A stretch of 32,460 bases of DNA from Spirochaeta lutea (GTDB taxonomy: Bacteria > Spirochaetota > Spirochaetia > DSM-27196 > Salinispiraceae). Location: the NCBI RefSeq assembly GCF_000758165.1, contig NZ_JNUP01000067.1, positions 45,186-77,645 on the forward strand. The letters are read 5' to 3'. Every line of letters starts with the position of its first letter. Positions within the stretch are counted from its first letter, which is position 1. Position numbers and translations under genes: made by a program. Of this stretch, positions 14,582 to 23,053 are shown one piece after another. The notes under the pieces are model-generated. The model was not told the origin of the DNA. It searched no databases and saw only the letters and a program-made list of their open reading frames with translations.

Positions 14582-16862
14582 CCAGGGTTTGGGCCAGTTC
14601 CAGGGATTCTGCTGAGGATCCAGGGGTCTGGCGGGGGAAGAAGATGGTTACCAAAATTCCCCGGCCGCCCTTGGGGCGTGAGTCTATCCGGATGGATCCC
14701 CGCAGCGCTTGGGTTGTGAGGGTGTGAACGATGAACATCCCCAAACCGGTGTTCCCTCTGCCACGCCGGGTCGTAAAAAACGGCTCAAACACCCCTTGAA
14801 GTTCCTCGTGGGTCAATCCGCGCCCGTAGTCCCGGTAGCGGAATACCAGCCGCCCCTGGGAAGCATGGCGCAGACTCACCAAAATGCGAACCGGTTGATC
14901 TGGCTTGTAACCGTGTTCCAGGGTATTGCTCACCAACCGGCTCACAATCGCATCGAAGACCTCCGGATCACCGTACATGTCCAACCCCGGAGAACAACTC
15001 ACCCGCAGATCCACCCGGCCGCGGTCCTGGGCTATTGACCGAATAATGGCATTCTCGATAACCCCCCGAATCATGAACCGGCGCTTGAGCTGGTTAGTCA
15101 CGTCCGACGACAGGGACCGGAAATTCTCCATCAGGCCAACAATTCTATTCAGACTCTCGGTCATTCCCTCGGCTGCATTTCCGGCCTGGTCCAAGAACCG
15201 CGCAAGCTCACTCCGCCCCAATCGGTTCTCCTGGAACAGCTGGAGAATCTCGGTAATACGATCTCCAAGAAAGGTCGCTAGGGTCAATCCGGATCCAATC
15301 GGGGTATTGATCTCATGGGAGATTCCCGCGACCAACCGCCCGAGACCGGCGATTCGTTCCGCCCTATCCAGTTGTTCCCGGGTTGATTCTAAAATCCGCT
15401 GCCTTCGCAGGGCTTCTTCCACCATCCACAACCGTTTCATAACCCCAGCTACCTGAAGCCCAATGGTCTCGGGAATTCCCATAACCCGTACATCGGTCAT
15501 ACATACCAGATAGCCGTACACCTCATTCCCTACCCCCAGTGGCACCAGGACGGGGGCTGAGTTCCGGCCGTCGGATAAATCCTCCTCCTCGGGGAGCACC
15601 TGCCGGGGATCGATAAACTCCATGGAGTTGCCCGGGAATTGCTGTTGTGAAGGGCGTTCCGTTCCAGGATAGCGACGGTAGTCAGAAATAGAAACCGTCT
15701 CTGCGAGGTATATAGGCAGTTCCTGGGGTGATTCGTTGAGGACTTGCAGGAGATGATCGCGGTCTACAGGCTCGAGGGTCCGGCAGCACCAGAGCCGGCT
15801 GATCCCGGATTGATCCAAGAGCTGCCCCGCTTGGGAAAACAGGGCGTTTAAATCCTCCTGTTTGAAAAAGAGCTGATCCACCAAAATGCGGCTATGCTGC
15901 ATATCCCGGATACTAATTTCTTCATGGAGCATTGCCCGCAGGCTCTCCACATCCTCTACACGCTGGGGATCATAGCCCCCGGGGCTAGCGGGCATGGACC
16001 CCCGGTAGACCGGATGGCTGGCCGCCACGGAAATCTCTTCGGCCTCACTGCCGTCCAGAAGGGTGAGCATATGCTCAGCAGCGAGCTGTCCCATTTCCCG
16101 GGCGGGATAATGCACGCTGGTTAATCCCCCCTGAAAGGCCCCGGCATACTCAAAATCATCGAAGCCGGCCACAGCTACATCCTCGGGAACCCGGAACCCC
16201 GCCTCCCGCAGCCGGGAGATAACCCCGAAGGCGGTAAGATCGTTGGCACAGAACACCAATCGCGGCAAGGGCTCAGTACTGTTGAGGAGGGCGTCCGCTG
16301 CCCGCTGTCCCCCGGGGCCGGTAAAATCACCCTGGACAATCTGATGATCAGCGGGCTCCATGGAAACCTCCCGCAGGGCATCCCGCCAACCTTGATACCG
16401 GTGCTGCGCCTCTTGGTTATCCTGAGGCCCAAGCACAAAGGCGCAGGGGCGGTTATGTAATTCTCCAGCCCACTTGGAGACTATTTCCCGGGTCAGATCG
16501 TGCATTCCTGTGTAGTTATCCGCCAAAATCGAAGGGACCCCTGGAAACGACATCCCGATACTAACCACGGGTCGCGGATACAGGGCGGCCATAAACCGGT
16601 GTATCTTCTTCGGACCGGAGGCGTACCCCAGGCCTCCGGAGTACACCAGGAACCCGTGAACATCTAACTGCCGAACCCGTTCATATATCCAGACGCCGGG
16701 TTCATCCTCATACCCCTGGGCAGAGAAATACCCGCCGGACACAACGATAGCCTGAATCCCAACCTTCTCCAGAGCACGAACCGCAGGAATACAAATCTCC
16801 TGATCAATTTTAAAGAGGAGGGTTGGTACAATGACGGCGACCCGAAGGGTATTTTTTGACAT
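14559..16862 (-). CDS. Cytosolic hybrid: LacI-type ligand-binding sensor fused to histidine kinase
   Basis: 767 residues, no membrane span. Residues 1-285 resemble the effector domain of LacI/GalR regulators (RVAVIVPTLLFKID; LVFCANDLTAFGVISRL at 202-218; VAVAGFDDFEYA at 229-240; TSVHYPAREMGQLAAEHML at 248-266) but without a helix-turn-helix. Residues 300-345 are a likely coiled linker, and 345-480 may be a GAF-like region. The kinase follows: H box LVAGISHEINTPIG with His516, N box SRLVSNTLEHGYKPD (Asn646), DYGRGL (678-683), FEPFFTTRRGRGNTGLGMF (692-710). It should sense a sugar-like ligand in the cytoplasm and autophosphorylate; no response regulator is adjacent. No good Shine-Dalgarno is visible before the ATG. 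It is divergent from the ROK gene, and a TTGACA-N17-TAGTCT promoter lies upstream. Similar LacI-sensor fusions are known in spirochaetes. Confidence 0.88.
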   Translation of the reverse strand: MSKNTLRVAVIVPTLLFKIDQEICIPAVRALEKVGIQAIVVSGGYFSAQGYEDEPGVWIYERVRQLDVHGFLVYSGGLGYASGPKKIHRFMAALYPRPVVSIGMSFPGVPSILADNYTGMHDLTREIVSKWAGELHNRPCAFVLGPQDNQEAQHRYQGWRDALREVSMEPADHQIVQGDFTGPGGQRAADALLNSTEPLPRLVFCANDLTAFGVISRLREAGFRVPEDVAVAGFDDFEYAGAFQGGLTSVHYPAREMGQLAAEHMLTLLDGSEAEEISVAASHPVYRGSMPASPGGYDPQRVEDVESLRAMLHEEISIRDMQHSRILVDQLFFKQEDLNALFSQAGQLLDQSGISRLWCCRTLEPVDRDHLLQVLNESPQELPIYLAETVSISDYRRYPGTERPSQQQFPGNSMEFIDPRQVLPEEEDLSDGRNSAPVLVPLGVGNEVYGYLVCMTDVRVMGIPETIGLQVAGVMKRLWMVEEALRRQRILESTREQLDRAERIAGLGRLVAGISHEINTPIGSGLTLATFLGDRITEILQLFQENRLGRSELARFLDQAGNAAEGMTESLNRIVGLMENFRSLSSDVTNQLKRRFMIRGVIENAIIRSIAQDRGRVDLRVSCSPGLDMYGDPEVFDAIVSRLVSNTLEHGYKPDQPVRILVSLRHASQGRLVFRYRDYGRGLTHEELQGVFEPFFTTRRGRGNTGLGMFIVHTLTTQALRGSIRIDSRPKGGRGILVTIFFPRQTPGSSAESLELAQTLVTARNPE

Positions 16863-16876
16863 AGGTATCTGTTAAA

Positions 16877-16905
16877 AGACTAGATGGGGATTGCAAGTCT
16901 GTCAA
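16877..16905 (-). promoter_or_regulatory. Predicted promoter of the LacI-sensor kinase
   Basis: On the minus strand, TTGACA (16900-16905) and TAGTCT (16877-16882) are separated by 17 bp, directly upstream of the kinase ATG at 16862. The -35 is perfect; the -10 matches 3 of 6. Confidence 0.5.
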
Positions 16906-16939
16906 TAACGATTTTCACCGGGGCCGACCAGGATGGGGT

Positions 16940-16967
16940 TTGACACATGCATCCCTGCAACTAGGAT
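16940..16967 (+). promoter_or_regulatory. Possible upstream promoter of the ROK gene
   Basis: TTGACA (16940-16945), 16 bp, TAGGAT (16962-16967), about 160 bp before the ROK start. It would give a long leader that crosses the operator. A second candidate lies closer to the gene. Confidence 0.4.
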
Positions 16968-17045
16968 AGACAATTCGCTTCCCTGGGTGTACAAAGAAGG
17001 GGGCTCAGTCAAAAACGGGTTCATCCTGCGCACTCAATAAATCAT

Positions 17046-17097
17046 TTGACCGTCACATAGACCCGTGATACCCTAGTTTATTGGTAGTTCCAACTTA
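17046..17097 (+). promoter_or_regulatory. Proximal ROK promoter with overlapping ROK-type operator
   Basis: TTGACC (17046-17051), 17 bp, TACCCT (17069-17074), followed two bases later by an imperfect palindrome at 17077-17097 (half sites TTTATTGG and TTCCAACTTA). It matches 15 of 21 positions of the perfect palindrome upstream of the sugar-binding-protein gene at 22242-22262, keeping the ATTGG and TTCCAA cores. The site would cover the transcription start, fitting autorepression by the ROK protein. Confidence 0.55.
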
Positions 17098-17129
17098 CCT
17101 GATGTCCCGGATACCACCTGGAGTGTAAC

Positions 17130-18317
17130 ATGCTCATAAGCAAGCAGACCCAGAATAAGCTGAACATCTCCCGCATACTCCACCTCATCTGGAAGGAACA
17201 GGGCATCAGTCGTTCGGATATTGCCCGACGCCTAAGCTTGGATAAGTCTACCATTACCGACGCAACCCAGAAGCTCCTGGAAACGGGGGTCATTGAGGAA
17301 TGGAAACAGGGAGAATCAAAACCTCGGGGAGGACGCCGCCCGACATACCTGCGGATTAAAAACGGCTTCGGTATTGTGGTTGGCATTGAGTTCCGGCCCG
17401 AATCCTACCGGGCTGTTTTCTGCGATCTCCGGGGTGACATACTGCACTCTTTCAGCGGCGTTCAAGAGGTGCAGTCGGGAACCATAACCCCCGCCCTCTC
17501 CGACCTCATCACAAACCTCTGCTCCCAGGCCCAAAACCTGAACCTTCCGGTCATCGCCATCGGCATAGGGCTGACCGGGATTGTAGATGTTCGGAAGGGT
17601 CGTATCTTATACTCCATTCCCTTCCAGATATACGAACCCCAAAACCTTGCCGAACAGCTGATAGAAATTCACCATCTGCCCATCCTGATAGAGAACGATG
17701 CCAATGCCTGCGCCTGGGCTGAATTGAACAACTCAGATTACAATAACCATGCCAATTTCTTAGCCCTCCTGGGGGAGATTCCCCCGGCCATACCCCTGGA
17801 GGAAACCACCCATGTGGACGCCTTCTCTGTGGGGATCGGCCTGGCCTTCGGCCGCCGGGTCTACCATGGTACCGATAACTTCGCCGGAGAATTCCGGAGC
17901 ATCTTCTGGGCCGGTGAAACTGAGGGACAGTTCTCGGTAAGTAAGGCAGATCTCACCCGGTTCGCCAGCGATTCCCGGGTGCGGGAGCAGATCTTTTCCG
18001 AGCTGGCACGACAGATCGCCCTACTGGTGAACACCCTCAACCTGAACGGAATCTTTATCTGCGGTGGAATGGAACGCTATTCCTCGGAGTTCATCCCTCT
18101 GCTGGATCACTACATCAAAGAGAACTGGTCCTATGAAATGAGCATAGCCCGGGATCTACCCCTGCTGAACTCCAGCTACGGTGATCTTGCTGTGGCGGTG
18201 GGATCTGCTGCGGTTATTCTGGACACCTTGTTCGGCATCCCCGACTACCACCACGAGGACGGCGGGTTATCGGGACGCATCCGCGATCTAATCCTCGGTC
18301 ATATGGCTCGGAGCTAA
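17130..18317 (+). CDS. ROK-family (NagC/XylR-type) transcriptional regulator
   Basis: 395 residues. A winged helix-turn-helix spans about 10-75 (ISRSDIARRLSLDKSTITDATQKLLETGVIEE), ending in GGRRPTYL, the usual link to the ROK domain. The sugar-kinase-like fold follows: GIGLTGIVDVRKGRI (145-159), IENDANACAWAEL (187-199) and NFAGEFRS (250-257). The Cys-rich zinc motif (CxCGxxGCxE) of many ROK proteins is missing. Such proteins bind operator DNA and release it on binding a sugar or sugar phosphate; catalytic kinase activity is unlikely with an HTH present. A GGAG lies 6 nt before the ATG. The adjacent sugar ABC operon and a shared operator make that transporter the probable target. Confidence 0.92.
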   Translation: MLISKQTQNKLNISRILHLIWKEQGISRSDIARRLSLDKSTITDATQKLLETGVIEEWKQGESKPRGGRRPTYLRIKNGFGIVVGIEFRPESYRAVFCDLRGDILHSFSGVQEVQSGTITPALSDLITNLCSQAQNLNLPVIAIGIGLTGIVDVRKGRILYSIPFQIYEPQNLAEQLIEIHHLPILIENDANACAWAELNNSDYNNHANFLALLGEIPPAIPLEETTHVDAFSVGIGLAFGRRVYHGTDNFAGEFRSIFWAGETEGQFSVSKADLTRFASDSRVREQIFSELARQIALLVNTLNLNGIFICGGMERYSSEFIPLLDHYIKENWSYEMSIARDLPLLNSSYGDLAVAVGSAAVILDTLFGIPDYHHEDGGLSGRIRDLILGHMARS

Positions 18318-18375
18318 TACGGTAAATTAAACAGTCCCGCCTTTATGATTCCATCACCCCCCCTAAAACCTTCGA

Positions 18376-18480
18376 TAGTGCGCAAAAGCCTGTAACTTTT
18401 GACCCCGGCGACACCACCCATGGGTGGACTTATAGGTTGCACCGCTATATCTGGTGCCGTTTACAACCTTTTGCACACTA
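18376..18480 (+). repeat. Dispersed inverted-repeat element, copy 3
   Basis: 105 bp between TAGTGCGCAAAAGC and CCTTTTGCACACTA, with TA at both ends. The interior hairpin is CCACCC-AT-GGGTGG, and CCGCTATATCTGG is conserved with copy 2. It sits 58 bp after the ROK stop, between convergent genes. Confidence 0.9.
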
Positions 18481-18518
18481 TAACCATTTCATCCTCCAGA
18501 AATTGGCTATAGGGAAGC

Positions 18519-18569
18519 AAAAAAAGGACGTTCCCGCCCTGACGTAATTCACAGGGCATGGGAACGTCC
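18519..18569 (-). terminator. Strong Rho-independent terminator of the sugar ABC operon
   Basis: Stem GGACGTTCCC (18526-18535) plus GCCCTG (18536-18541) pairs with CAGGGC (18552-18557) and GGGAACGTCC (18560-18569); a 2-nt bulge separates the helices. On the minus strand it is followed by seven U (A run at 18519-18525). A run of A also precedes it on that strand, so it could work on both strands and also stop ROK transcripts. Confidence 0.85.
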
Positions 18570-18710
18570 AAAAAAGGCCGCTATACACCGAAGGTATGGT
18601 AACCGATCCAGGAAACCGCAGCCCCAGGAGGAGGCACGAGACTGCGGTTTATGGGGTTCAAGGAACCCGGAAACCCGAACTACGGAGCGTTCAGGCCGCC
18701 GGGGAACAAC
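18570..18710. other. 3' untranslated region of the sugar ABC operon with small hairpins
   Basis: Between the terminator and the permease stop lie two further inverted repeats: AAACCGCAG (18613-18621) with CTGCGGTTT (18642-18650), and GGGTTC (18654-18659) with GAACCC (18663-18668). No gene is seen. They may slow 3' exonuclease decay of the transporter mRNA. Confidence 0.4.
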
Positions 18711-19838
18711 TTATCCCTTGATTGCACCCCCCACTACCCCCTGGGTAATCCGCTTATTGAAGGCAAAATAGACAATCATTGCCGGTGCGGCGGCGATAAC
18801 CAGGGCAGCTAACTGCCAACCCAATTCCGTTCCTGTCAGACTGGAGAAGGAGTACACCCCGACAGGAAGTGATTTTGTCGTTTCAGAACTTGCAAGGACT
18901 AGAACCAGTAGGAACTCATTCCAAATTCCCAAGGCACTGATAATCCCTGCCGTCACGATAACCGGCGTGGTCATGGGCACGATAATGGATGTGAACATCT
19001 TCCACACCGAAGCACCGTCAATGTACGCCGATTCGATCAAACTATCCGGCAGACCCTTAATGAACTGGCTGGTCAACATGGTGGCCAGGGGTAATCCGAA
19101 GGCGGTGTACACCAGGATAATCCCTACCCTGGTATCCGTCAGTCCGATGGAGCTCAGCATGAGGTACAGGGGTATAATGACCGAGTTGATACTAATCAGG
19201 TATCCCACCCCCACCAAAGCTGTGACGGCATTGGATAACTTGGGCATTCCCAGTTTCGAAACCGCGAATCCGATCATCAATGCGAACAGAATAATAAGGA
19301 AGGTGGAAAGCCCGGCATACAACAGACTGTTCATGAACTTGAATCCCAATCCGCCTCGCTCAAAGGCATTGCTGTAGTTGTATAAAAACAGCTCCCAGCC
19401 GATCTTCCTCTCCATGGAACCATGGAGCTGGTCCCCGGTGATGATGTCGCCGGGTTGGATATTGGCGATTTCCTGGGGTAACTCCGACCGCAGGGGGTAG
19501 AATACAAAGAGTCTACGCCCGGGAGATATGCTGGTGGACTCCAGGATAACCCGGTCGTCAATGGTGTCCTTGAATTCAGCCGGAACGCGGACATTCAGGC
19601 TTAAAGGGATTACCCGGAATTTATGATCCCCGGCATTAAAGAGGGTACTGGGAAAAGCGAAGGTATCCCTTGTCAGCTCTTCGTTAGATTTAAAGGAAGA
19701 GTATCCCATCCAAAACAGCGGCAGGATGGTTATGGCTGCCCAGAGGATGAAGATCGTATAGGACAAAACCTGGCTGATAACCTGTCCGGGGGAAACCTTC
19801 CTAACCTTTTTTGGTTGAACCAAACTTACTTCACTCAT
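18711..19838 (-). CDS. Sugar ABC transporter permease, MalG type, with extended external loop
   Basis: 375 residues against about 275-300 for the family. TM1 lies at about 26-45, the remaining spans from about 168 to 365. The EAA loop that contacts the ATPase is IESAYIDGASVWKMFTSIIVPM (268-289). Residues about 65-150, between TM1 and TM2, form an extra hydrophilic, probably periplasmic segment (PLSLNVRVPAEFKDT, then ISPGRRLFVFYPLRSELP) absent from short MalG proteins. It starts 3 bp after the other permease gene, with GGAGGAG just upstream. Together the two permeases form the membrane channel; no ATPase gene is present, so a shared MsmK/UgpC-type ATPase elsewhere is inferred. Confidence 0.92.
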   Translation of the reverse strand: MSEVSLVQPKKVRKVSPGQVISQVLSYTIFILWAAITILPLFWMGYSSFKSNEELTRDTFAFPSTLFNAGDHKFRVIPLSLNVRVPAEFKDTIDDRVILESTSISPGRRLFVFYPLRSELPQEIANIQPGDIITGDQLHGSMERKIGWELFLYNYSNAFERGGLGFKFMNSLLYAGLSTFLIILFALMIGFAVSKLGMPKLSNAVTALVGVGYLISINSVIIPLYLMLSSIGLTDTRVGIILVYTAFGLPLATMLTSQFIKGLPDSLIESAYIDGASVWKMFTSIIVPMTTPVIVTAGIISALGIWNEFLLVLVLASSETTKSLPVGVYSFSSLTGTELGWQLAALVIAAAPAMIVYFAFNKRITQGVVGGAIKG

Positions 19839-19841
19839 GGT

Positions 19842-20750
19842 TTAATACTCCTCCCCGGCGTTCATTTTTTTAGCTATCCAGTTGCTCAGGCCGATCATCA
19901 CCACGCTGATTACCACGATGGCATTAGAAATGGCCGATCCGTAAGCGAAACGCAGCGGATTTGTGTAATCCTGGAAGGCCGTCTGGTACATATAAATGGG
20001 CAGTACCATGGCGTTATTTCTCTGTAATCCCTGGGTTGTAATGGAGAAGATCAACTCAAACCCCTTCAAGGACCCCGCAATAGCCAGTATGGCAGATACA
20101 AGAATGGTACCGGAAAGCAGGGGCACAATAACCCGGGTAAATATTTGCGGCTCAGTGGCACCGTCGATCATGGCAGCTTCAATCATACCGGTATCGATCT
20201 TCTGAAGGTTTGCCAGGAAAATAACCATGTAGAATCCGGTGTACACCCAAATCAGGGCAAACCCGATGGGTATCATGACAGTTTCTGCCCTCAACATGAG
20301 GGTAAACTGGGCAGTCGGGTCTCCTGTGAGCAGCTGTAACAGCATTGCCACCGGTCCATCCGCCTGGAACATCCGCTTCCACAAAATACCAATAACAATC
20401 ATGGATAAGAAGTGGGGCAGAAAGACCATGGACTGGAAGAAACCCCTTGCCTTCACCTTCTCCCGGAAGAGGATGTAGGCAAGAATAAAACCAATGGGAA
20501 TCTGACCAAAGACCGATACCGCCACTACGATCAGGTTGTTTTTCAATGCGTGCCAAAACCATGGGTCTGAGAGCATTTGTTTATACAGATCAAACCCCAC
20601 ATAGCTCCATTCGCCGCTGGCGTTGGGGTTAAAATTAGTAAAACTGAGCCACACGGAATACACAATTGGATAGGCGACAATCAACAGGTAGATGGCGAGT
20701 CCGGGAACCACCATCCAGATAAAGGCTGCCAGATTTCTCTTTTTTTGCAC
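19842..20750 (-). CDS. Sugar ABC transporter permease, MalF type
   Basis: 302 residues, six hydrophobic spans starting at about 12-35. The EAA loop is IEAAMIDGATEPQIFTRVIVPLL (190-211 region), typical of the MalF/UgpA half of CUT1 sugar importers. The start is GTG 20750, supported by AGGAG 7 nt upstream; the next codons are Lys-rich. It lies 90 bp after the binding-protein gene, with a long hairpin in between, and 3 bp before the second permease. CUT1 systems import oligosaccharides or glycerol phosphates; the substrate is not determinable here. Confidence 0.93.
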   Translation of the reverse strand: MQKKRNLAAFIWMVVPGLAIYLLIVAYPIVYSVWLSFTNFNPNASGEWSYVGFDLYKQMLSDPWFWHALKNNLIVVAVSVFGQIPIGFILAYILFREKVKARGFFQSMVFLPHFLSMIVIGILWKRMFQADGPVAMLLQLLTGDPTAQFTLMLRAETVMIPIGFALIWVYTGFYMVIFLANLQKIDTGMIEAAMIDGATEPQIFTRVIVPLLSGTILVSAILAIAGSLKGFELIFSITTQGLQRNNAMVLPIYMYQTAFQDYTNPLRFAYGSAISNAIVVISVVMIGLSNWIAKKMNAGEEY

Positions 20751-20761
20751 GTTTTAACTCC

Positions 20762-20824
20762 TAAAAAATACCCCGGGAAGGGGTACCGGATTTACTTCTA
20801 TTGTAAACCCGGATCCCTTCCCGG
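20762..20824 (-). terminator. Terminator-like hairpin between binding-protein and permease genes
   Basis: CCGGGAAGGG (20773-20782) pairs with CCCTTCCCGG (20815-20824). An inner helix pairs CCGG/CCGG and TTTAC/GTAAA around a 7-nt loop. On the minus strand the stem is followed by UAUUUUUUAG. Leaky termination here would give more binding protein than permease; the stem would also protect the 3' end of the short transcript. Confidence 0.75.
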
Positions 20825-20840
20825 ACCAACACTTGAAACT

Positions 20841-22145
20841 CTAGTTGTTCAGCAGACCTTGAACTTCTTGAGCAACTGCCTGTGGGGTAGATGCACCAGA
20901 AGCGATCTTCTGCATACCAGCGTTCAGAGCGTCGTTAGCGGCTCCGGCAAGGAAGGCGTCGATAACGTCGGTGTTCAGAGCAGTCTGAGCAAGCTGAACC
21001 TTCTGCTTGTTGATGGTAGCCAGTTCATCGGGTACTACGAAGTCTTTGAGAATCGGAGCAACGATGGCACCATCCAACAGTCTCTGGGTGGTTTCTTCGT
21101 GGCTGTAGAAGTACCGGAGGAACTTCAGAGCAGCATCACGTACGGCAGGATCGGATGCACCGTCTTTGGTAAGACCGTAACCAACCTGGATTGCAGCAGC
21201 TACAGAACCAGCGGTAGCAGCTTTTTCTCCGGGCAGCTTGGGTAAGGGCAGAAGCAGGGTGTTTTCAGCAACTTCAGGAGAAGAGGTAGCGATATCACCG
21301 GCAACCCACTGACCCTGGATCATGGCAAGAGCCTGACCGTTGGCGTAGTTAGCAATGTTCTGACCGTAGTCTACCAGGACAGCGTTCTCGGAGAGTACAC
21401 CGTCGGAAACTGCGCGGTCGATGAAGGCCAGGGAGTCCACGAATACCTTGTCGGTGAAGCTATTCTGACCGGCAACAGCCTTGCTTACCCACTGGGGATC
21501 GCCGGACATACGAGCGATAACTGCTGACATGAAGCAGCTTCCCCATGCCCAACCGTCGGCACCGTCGATGGACCATACATCAAGTCCAGCTTCCCGGGCT
21601 GCAGGTACAAGGGCTACCCACTCTTGGTAGGTGCTGGGTACTTCATAGCCGAGATCGTTGATCAATGCTTCGTTTACAAACAGAACGGTGGTGATGTTAC
21701 TTGTTCCCAGGGGAATTTCGTAGATCTCTCCGTTGGGTCCCATGGGGGGAATCAGGTTCATGTCGTAGTAAGCGGGATCAATCCATGGGGTGTGGTCAAC
21801 CTGCTGGCCGGCTTCCTTCCAGGGAGCTCCCCAGCGAGCATCAGCACCCATGTACGCCAGATCGGGTACATCGTTGGCTGCGAGACGGGCAGTTACCTTC
21901 TGGTGATATGCTTCATCATAGAGAAGCTCATACTGAATGTCGATGTTGGGGTTGGCTGCCTCAAACTCATCTACAATCCGCTGCCAGTTAACACCCTCGG
22001 CATTGGAGTTGTTACCGTAAGCCATGGTATTTACCACAACCTTACCGCTACCGGAGCTGGCAGCTTCCTGGTCGCCGCCGGCAAATACCAGTCCGGCTAC
22101 CGCGAGAAGAGCAATTGCGAACATTGCTATTCTTCGAATCTTCAT
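20841..22145 (-). CDS. Sugar ABC transporter substrate-binding protein
   Basis: 434 residues, family 1 extracellular solute-binding protein. The signal peptide is MKIRRIAMFAIALLAVAGL, with likely cleavage after VFA (about residue 22), then GGDQEAASSGSGK. There is no lipobox Cys, so it should be a soluble periplasmic protein rather than a lipoprotein. Typical segments: IDIQYELLYDEAYHQKVTARLAAND, GEIYEIPLGTSNITTVLFVNE, GQALAMIQGQWVAGD and SHEETTQRLLDGAIVAP. GGAGG lies 5 nt before the ATG. Codon choice looks more biased than in the neighbours, suggesting high expression. It is the first gene of the transporter operon, preceded by a palindromic operator. Confidence 0.93.
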   Translation of the reverse strand: MKIRRIAMFAIALLAVAGLVFAGGDQEAASSGSGKVVVNTMAYGNNSNAEGVNWQRIVDEFEAANPNIDIQYELLYDEAYHQKVTARLAANDVPDLAYMGADARWGAPWKEAGQQVDHTPWIDPAYYDMNLIPPMGPNGEIYEIPLGTSNITTVLFVNEALINDLGYEVPSTYQEWVALVPAAREAGLDVWSIDGADGWAWGSCFMSAVIARMSGDPQWVSKAVAGQNSFTDKVFVDSLAFIDRAVSDGVLSENAVLVDYGQNIANYANGQALAMIQGQWVAGDIATSSPEVAENTLLLPLPKLPGEKAATAGSVAAAIQVGYGLTKDGASDPAVRDAALKFLRYFYSHEETTQRLLDGAIVAPILKDFVVPDELATINKQKVQLAQTALNTDVIDAFLAGAANDALNAGMQKIASGASTPQAVAQEVQGLLNN

Positions 22146-22241
22146 ACGTACCTCCTTACAGATACCTGAGCGCCCACAGAATTGGTTTTATGGACGCCCG
22201 TTTTGCCTTGTTTTCGCCGTCAGTACATCAATGACGGCTTA

Positions 22242-22301
22242 TTAATTGGAGTTTCCAATTAACTATACTTTAGGATTACCATGGCCTGGGTGAGTTGTCA
22301 A
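22242..22301 (-). promoter_or_regulatory. Operator and promoter elements of the sugar ABC operon
   Basis: A perfect palindrome, TTAATTGGA (22242-22250), 3 bp, TCCAATTAA (22254-22262), sits about 97 bp upstream of the binding-protein start. On the minus strand TATAGT (22262-22267) abuts it and could be the -10; TTGACA (22296-22301) lies upstream but is 28 bp from TATAGT, or 17 bp from a poor TAATCC. The palindrome is shared with the ROK promoter, which makes it the probable ROK binding site. Confidence 0.6.
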
Positions 22302-22339
22302 ACAAAACTTTCGGTTTTTTTGGCCTAAACCGGTTTTTT

Positions 22340-23029
22340 TTACAGGCCGTCCTCATGATACTGGATCTTGTTCGCCAGCTGGATAATCTGGAACCGGTCC
22401 TGAACCTCCAGCTTGGAGTAAATAATGCTCACATGGTTACGCACCGTCTGTTCGGCGATACAGAGCTTCTCAGCAATCTGTTCGTTATCGTACCCCGTGG
22501 CGATGAGGGCAAAAATTTCCCGCTCCCGCTTGGTAAGGCTGTCGAACCATTCGAAGCGCTCGGCGATTTTTTGCATGGTAGGCCGGGTGTCGTCGTGCAG
22601 GCCCTGGATTAATTTAGTGGCGATCTGGGGAGAAATCTGCATAACCCCGCTTCGCAGGGCCCTGATGCTGGCGATGAGCTCCGTGGGTGAAATATCTTTT
22701 AATAGATAGCCCGAGGCGCCGTGGCGCAGGGCCTGGGACACATACTCATCCTGATCGTAGGTGGAAAGCATGATAACCCGCATATCCTGGTGTTTGCGAA
22801 GCAATGCCTTGGTTGCCTCAACGCCGTTCATCACCGGCATATGCACATCCATGAGTACGATCTGCGGCTTGAGCTCCAAGGCCATGGTCAGAGCCTCCTT
22901 GCCGTTTCCGGCAATCCCCACCACCTCCAGATCCTCGGCGTAGTTGGTAATAAAGGTTTTCAGGCTTTCGGCGAACAAATGCTGATCATCCACAATGAGG
23001 ATGGAACTCTTCGGCTCGGAACTACTCAT
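22340..23029 (-). CDS. NarL/FixJ-type response regulator
   Basis: 229 residues. Receiver domain 8-125: ILIVDDQHLF (acidic pocket Asp14 and Asp15), phospho-acceptor Asp61 in VLMDVHMPVMNG, and the switch segment MLSTYDQDEYV with the following KDISPTEL Lys. A LuxR-type helix-turn-helix occupies about 163-225: SLTKREREIFALIATGYDNEQIAEKL, EQTVRNHVSIIYSKL. GGAGAG lies directly before the ATG. It follows its kinase by 24 bp on the same strand, so the pair is cotranscribed. The sugar transporter operon lies downstream on the same strand, but nothing in the sequence proves it is the target. Confidence 0.95.
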   Translation of the reverse strand: MSSSEPKSSILIVDDQHLFAESLKTFITNYAEDLEVVGIAGNGKEALTMALELKPQIVLMDVHMPVMNGVEATKALLRKHQDMRVIMLSTYDQDEYVSQALRHGASGYLLKDISPTELIASIRALRSGVMQISPQIATKLIQGLHDDTRPTMQKIAERFEWFDSLTKREREIFALIATGYDNEQIAEKLCIAEQTVRNHVSIIYSKLEVQDRFQIIQLANKIQYHEDGL

Positions 23030-23053
23030 GCTCTCTCCAGTGTAATCCAGGCA

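Noticed and set aside
22305-22339. Possible terminator after the response regulator gene (CGGTTT/AAACCG stem)
   Set aside because: The stem is only 6 bp and the following T-rich stretch is interrupted; not strong enough to annotate.
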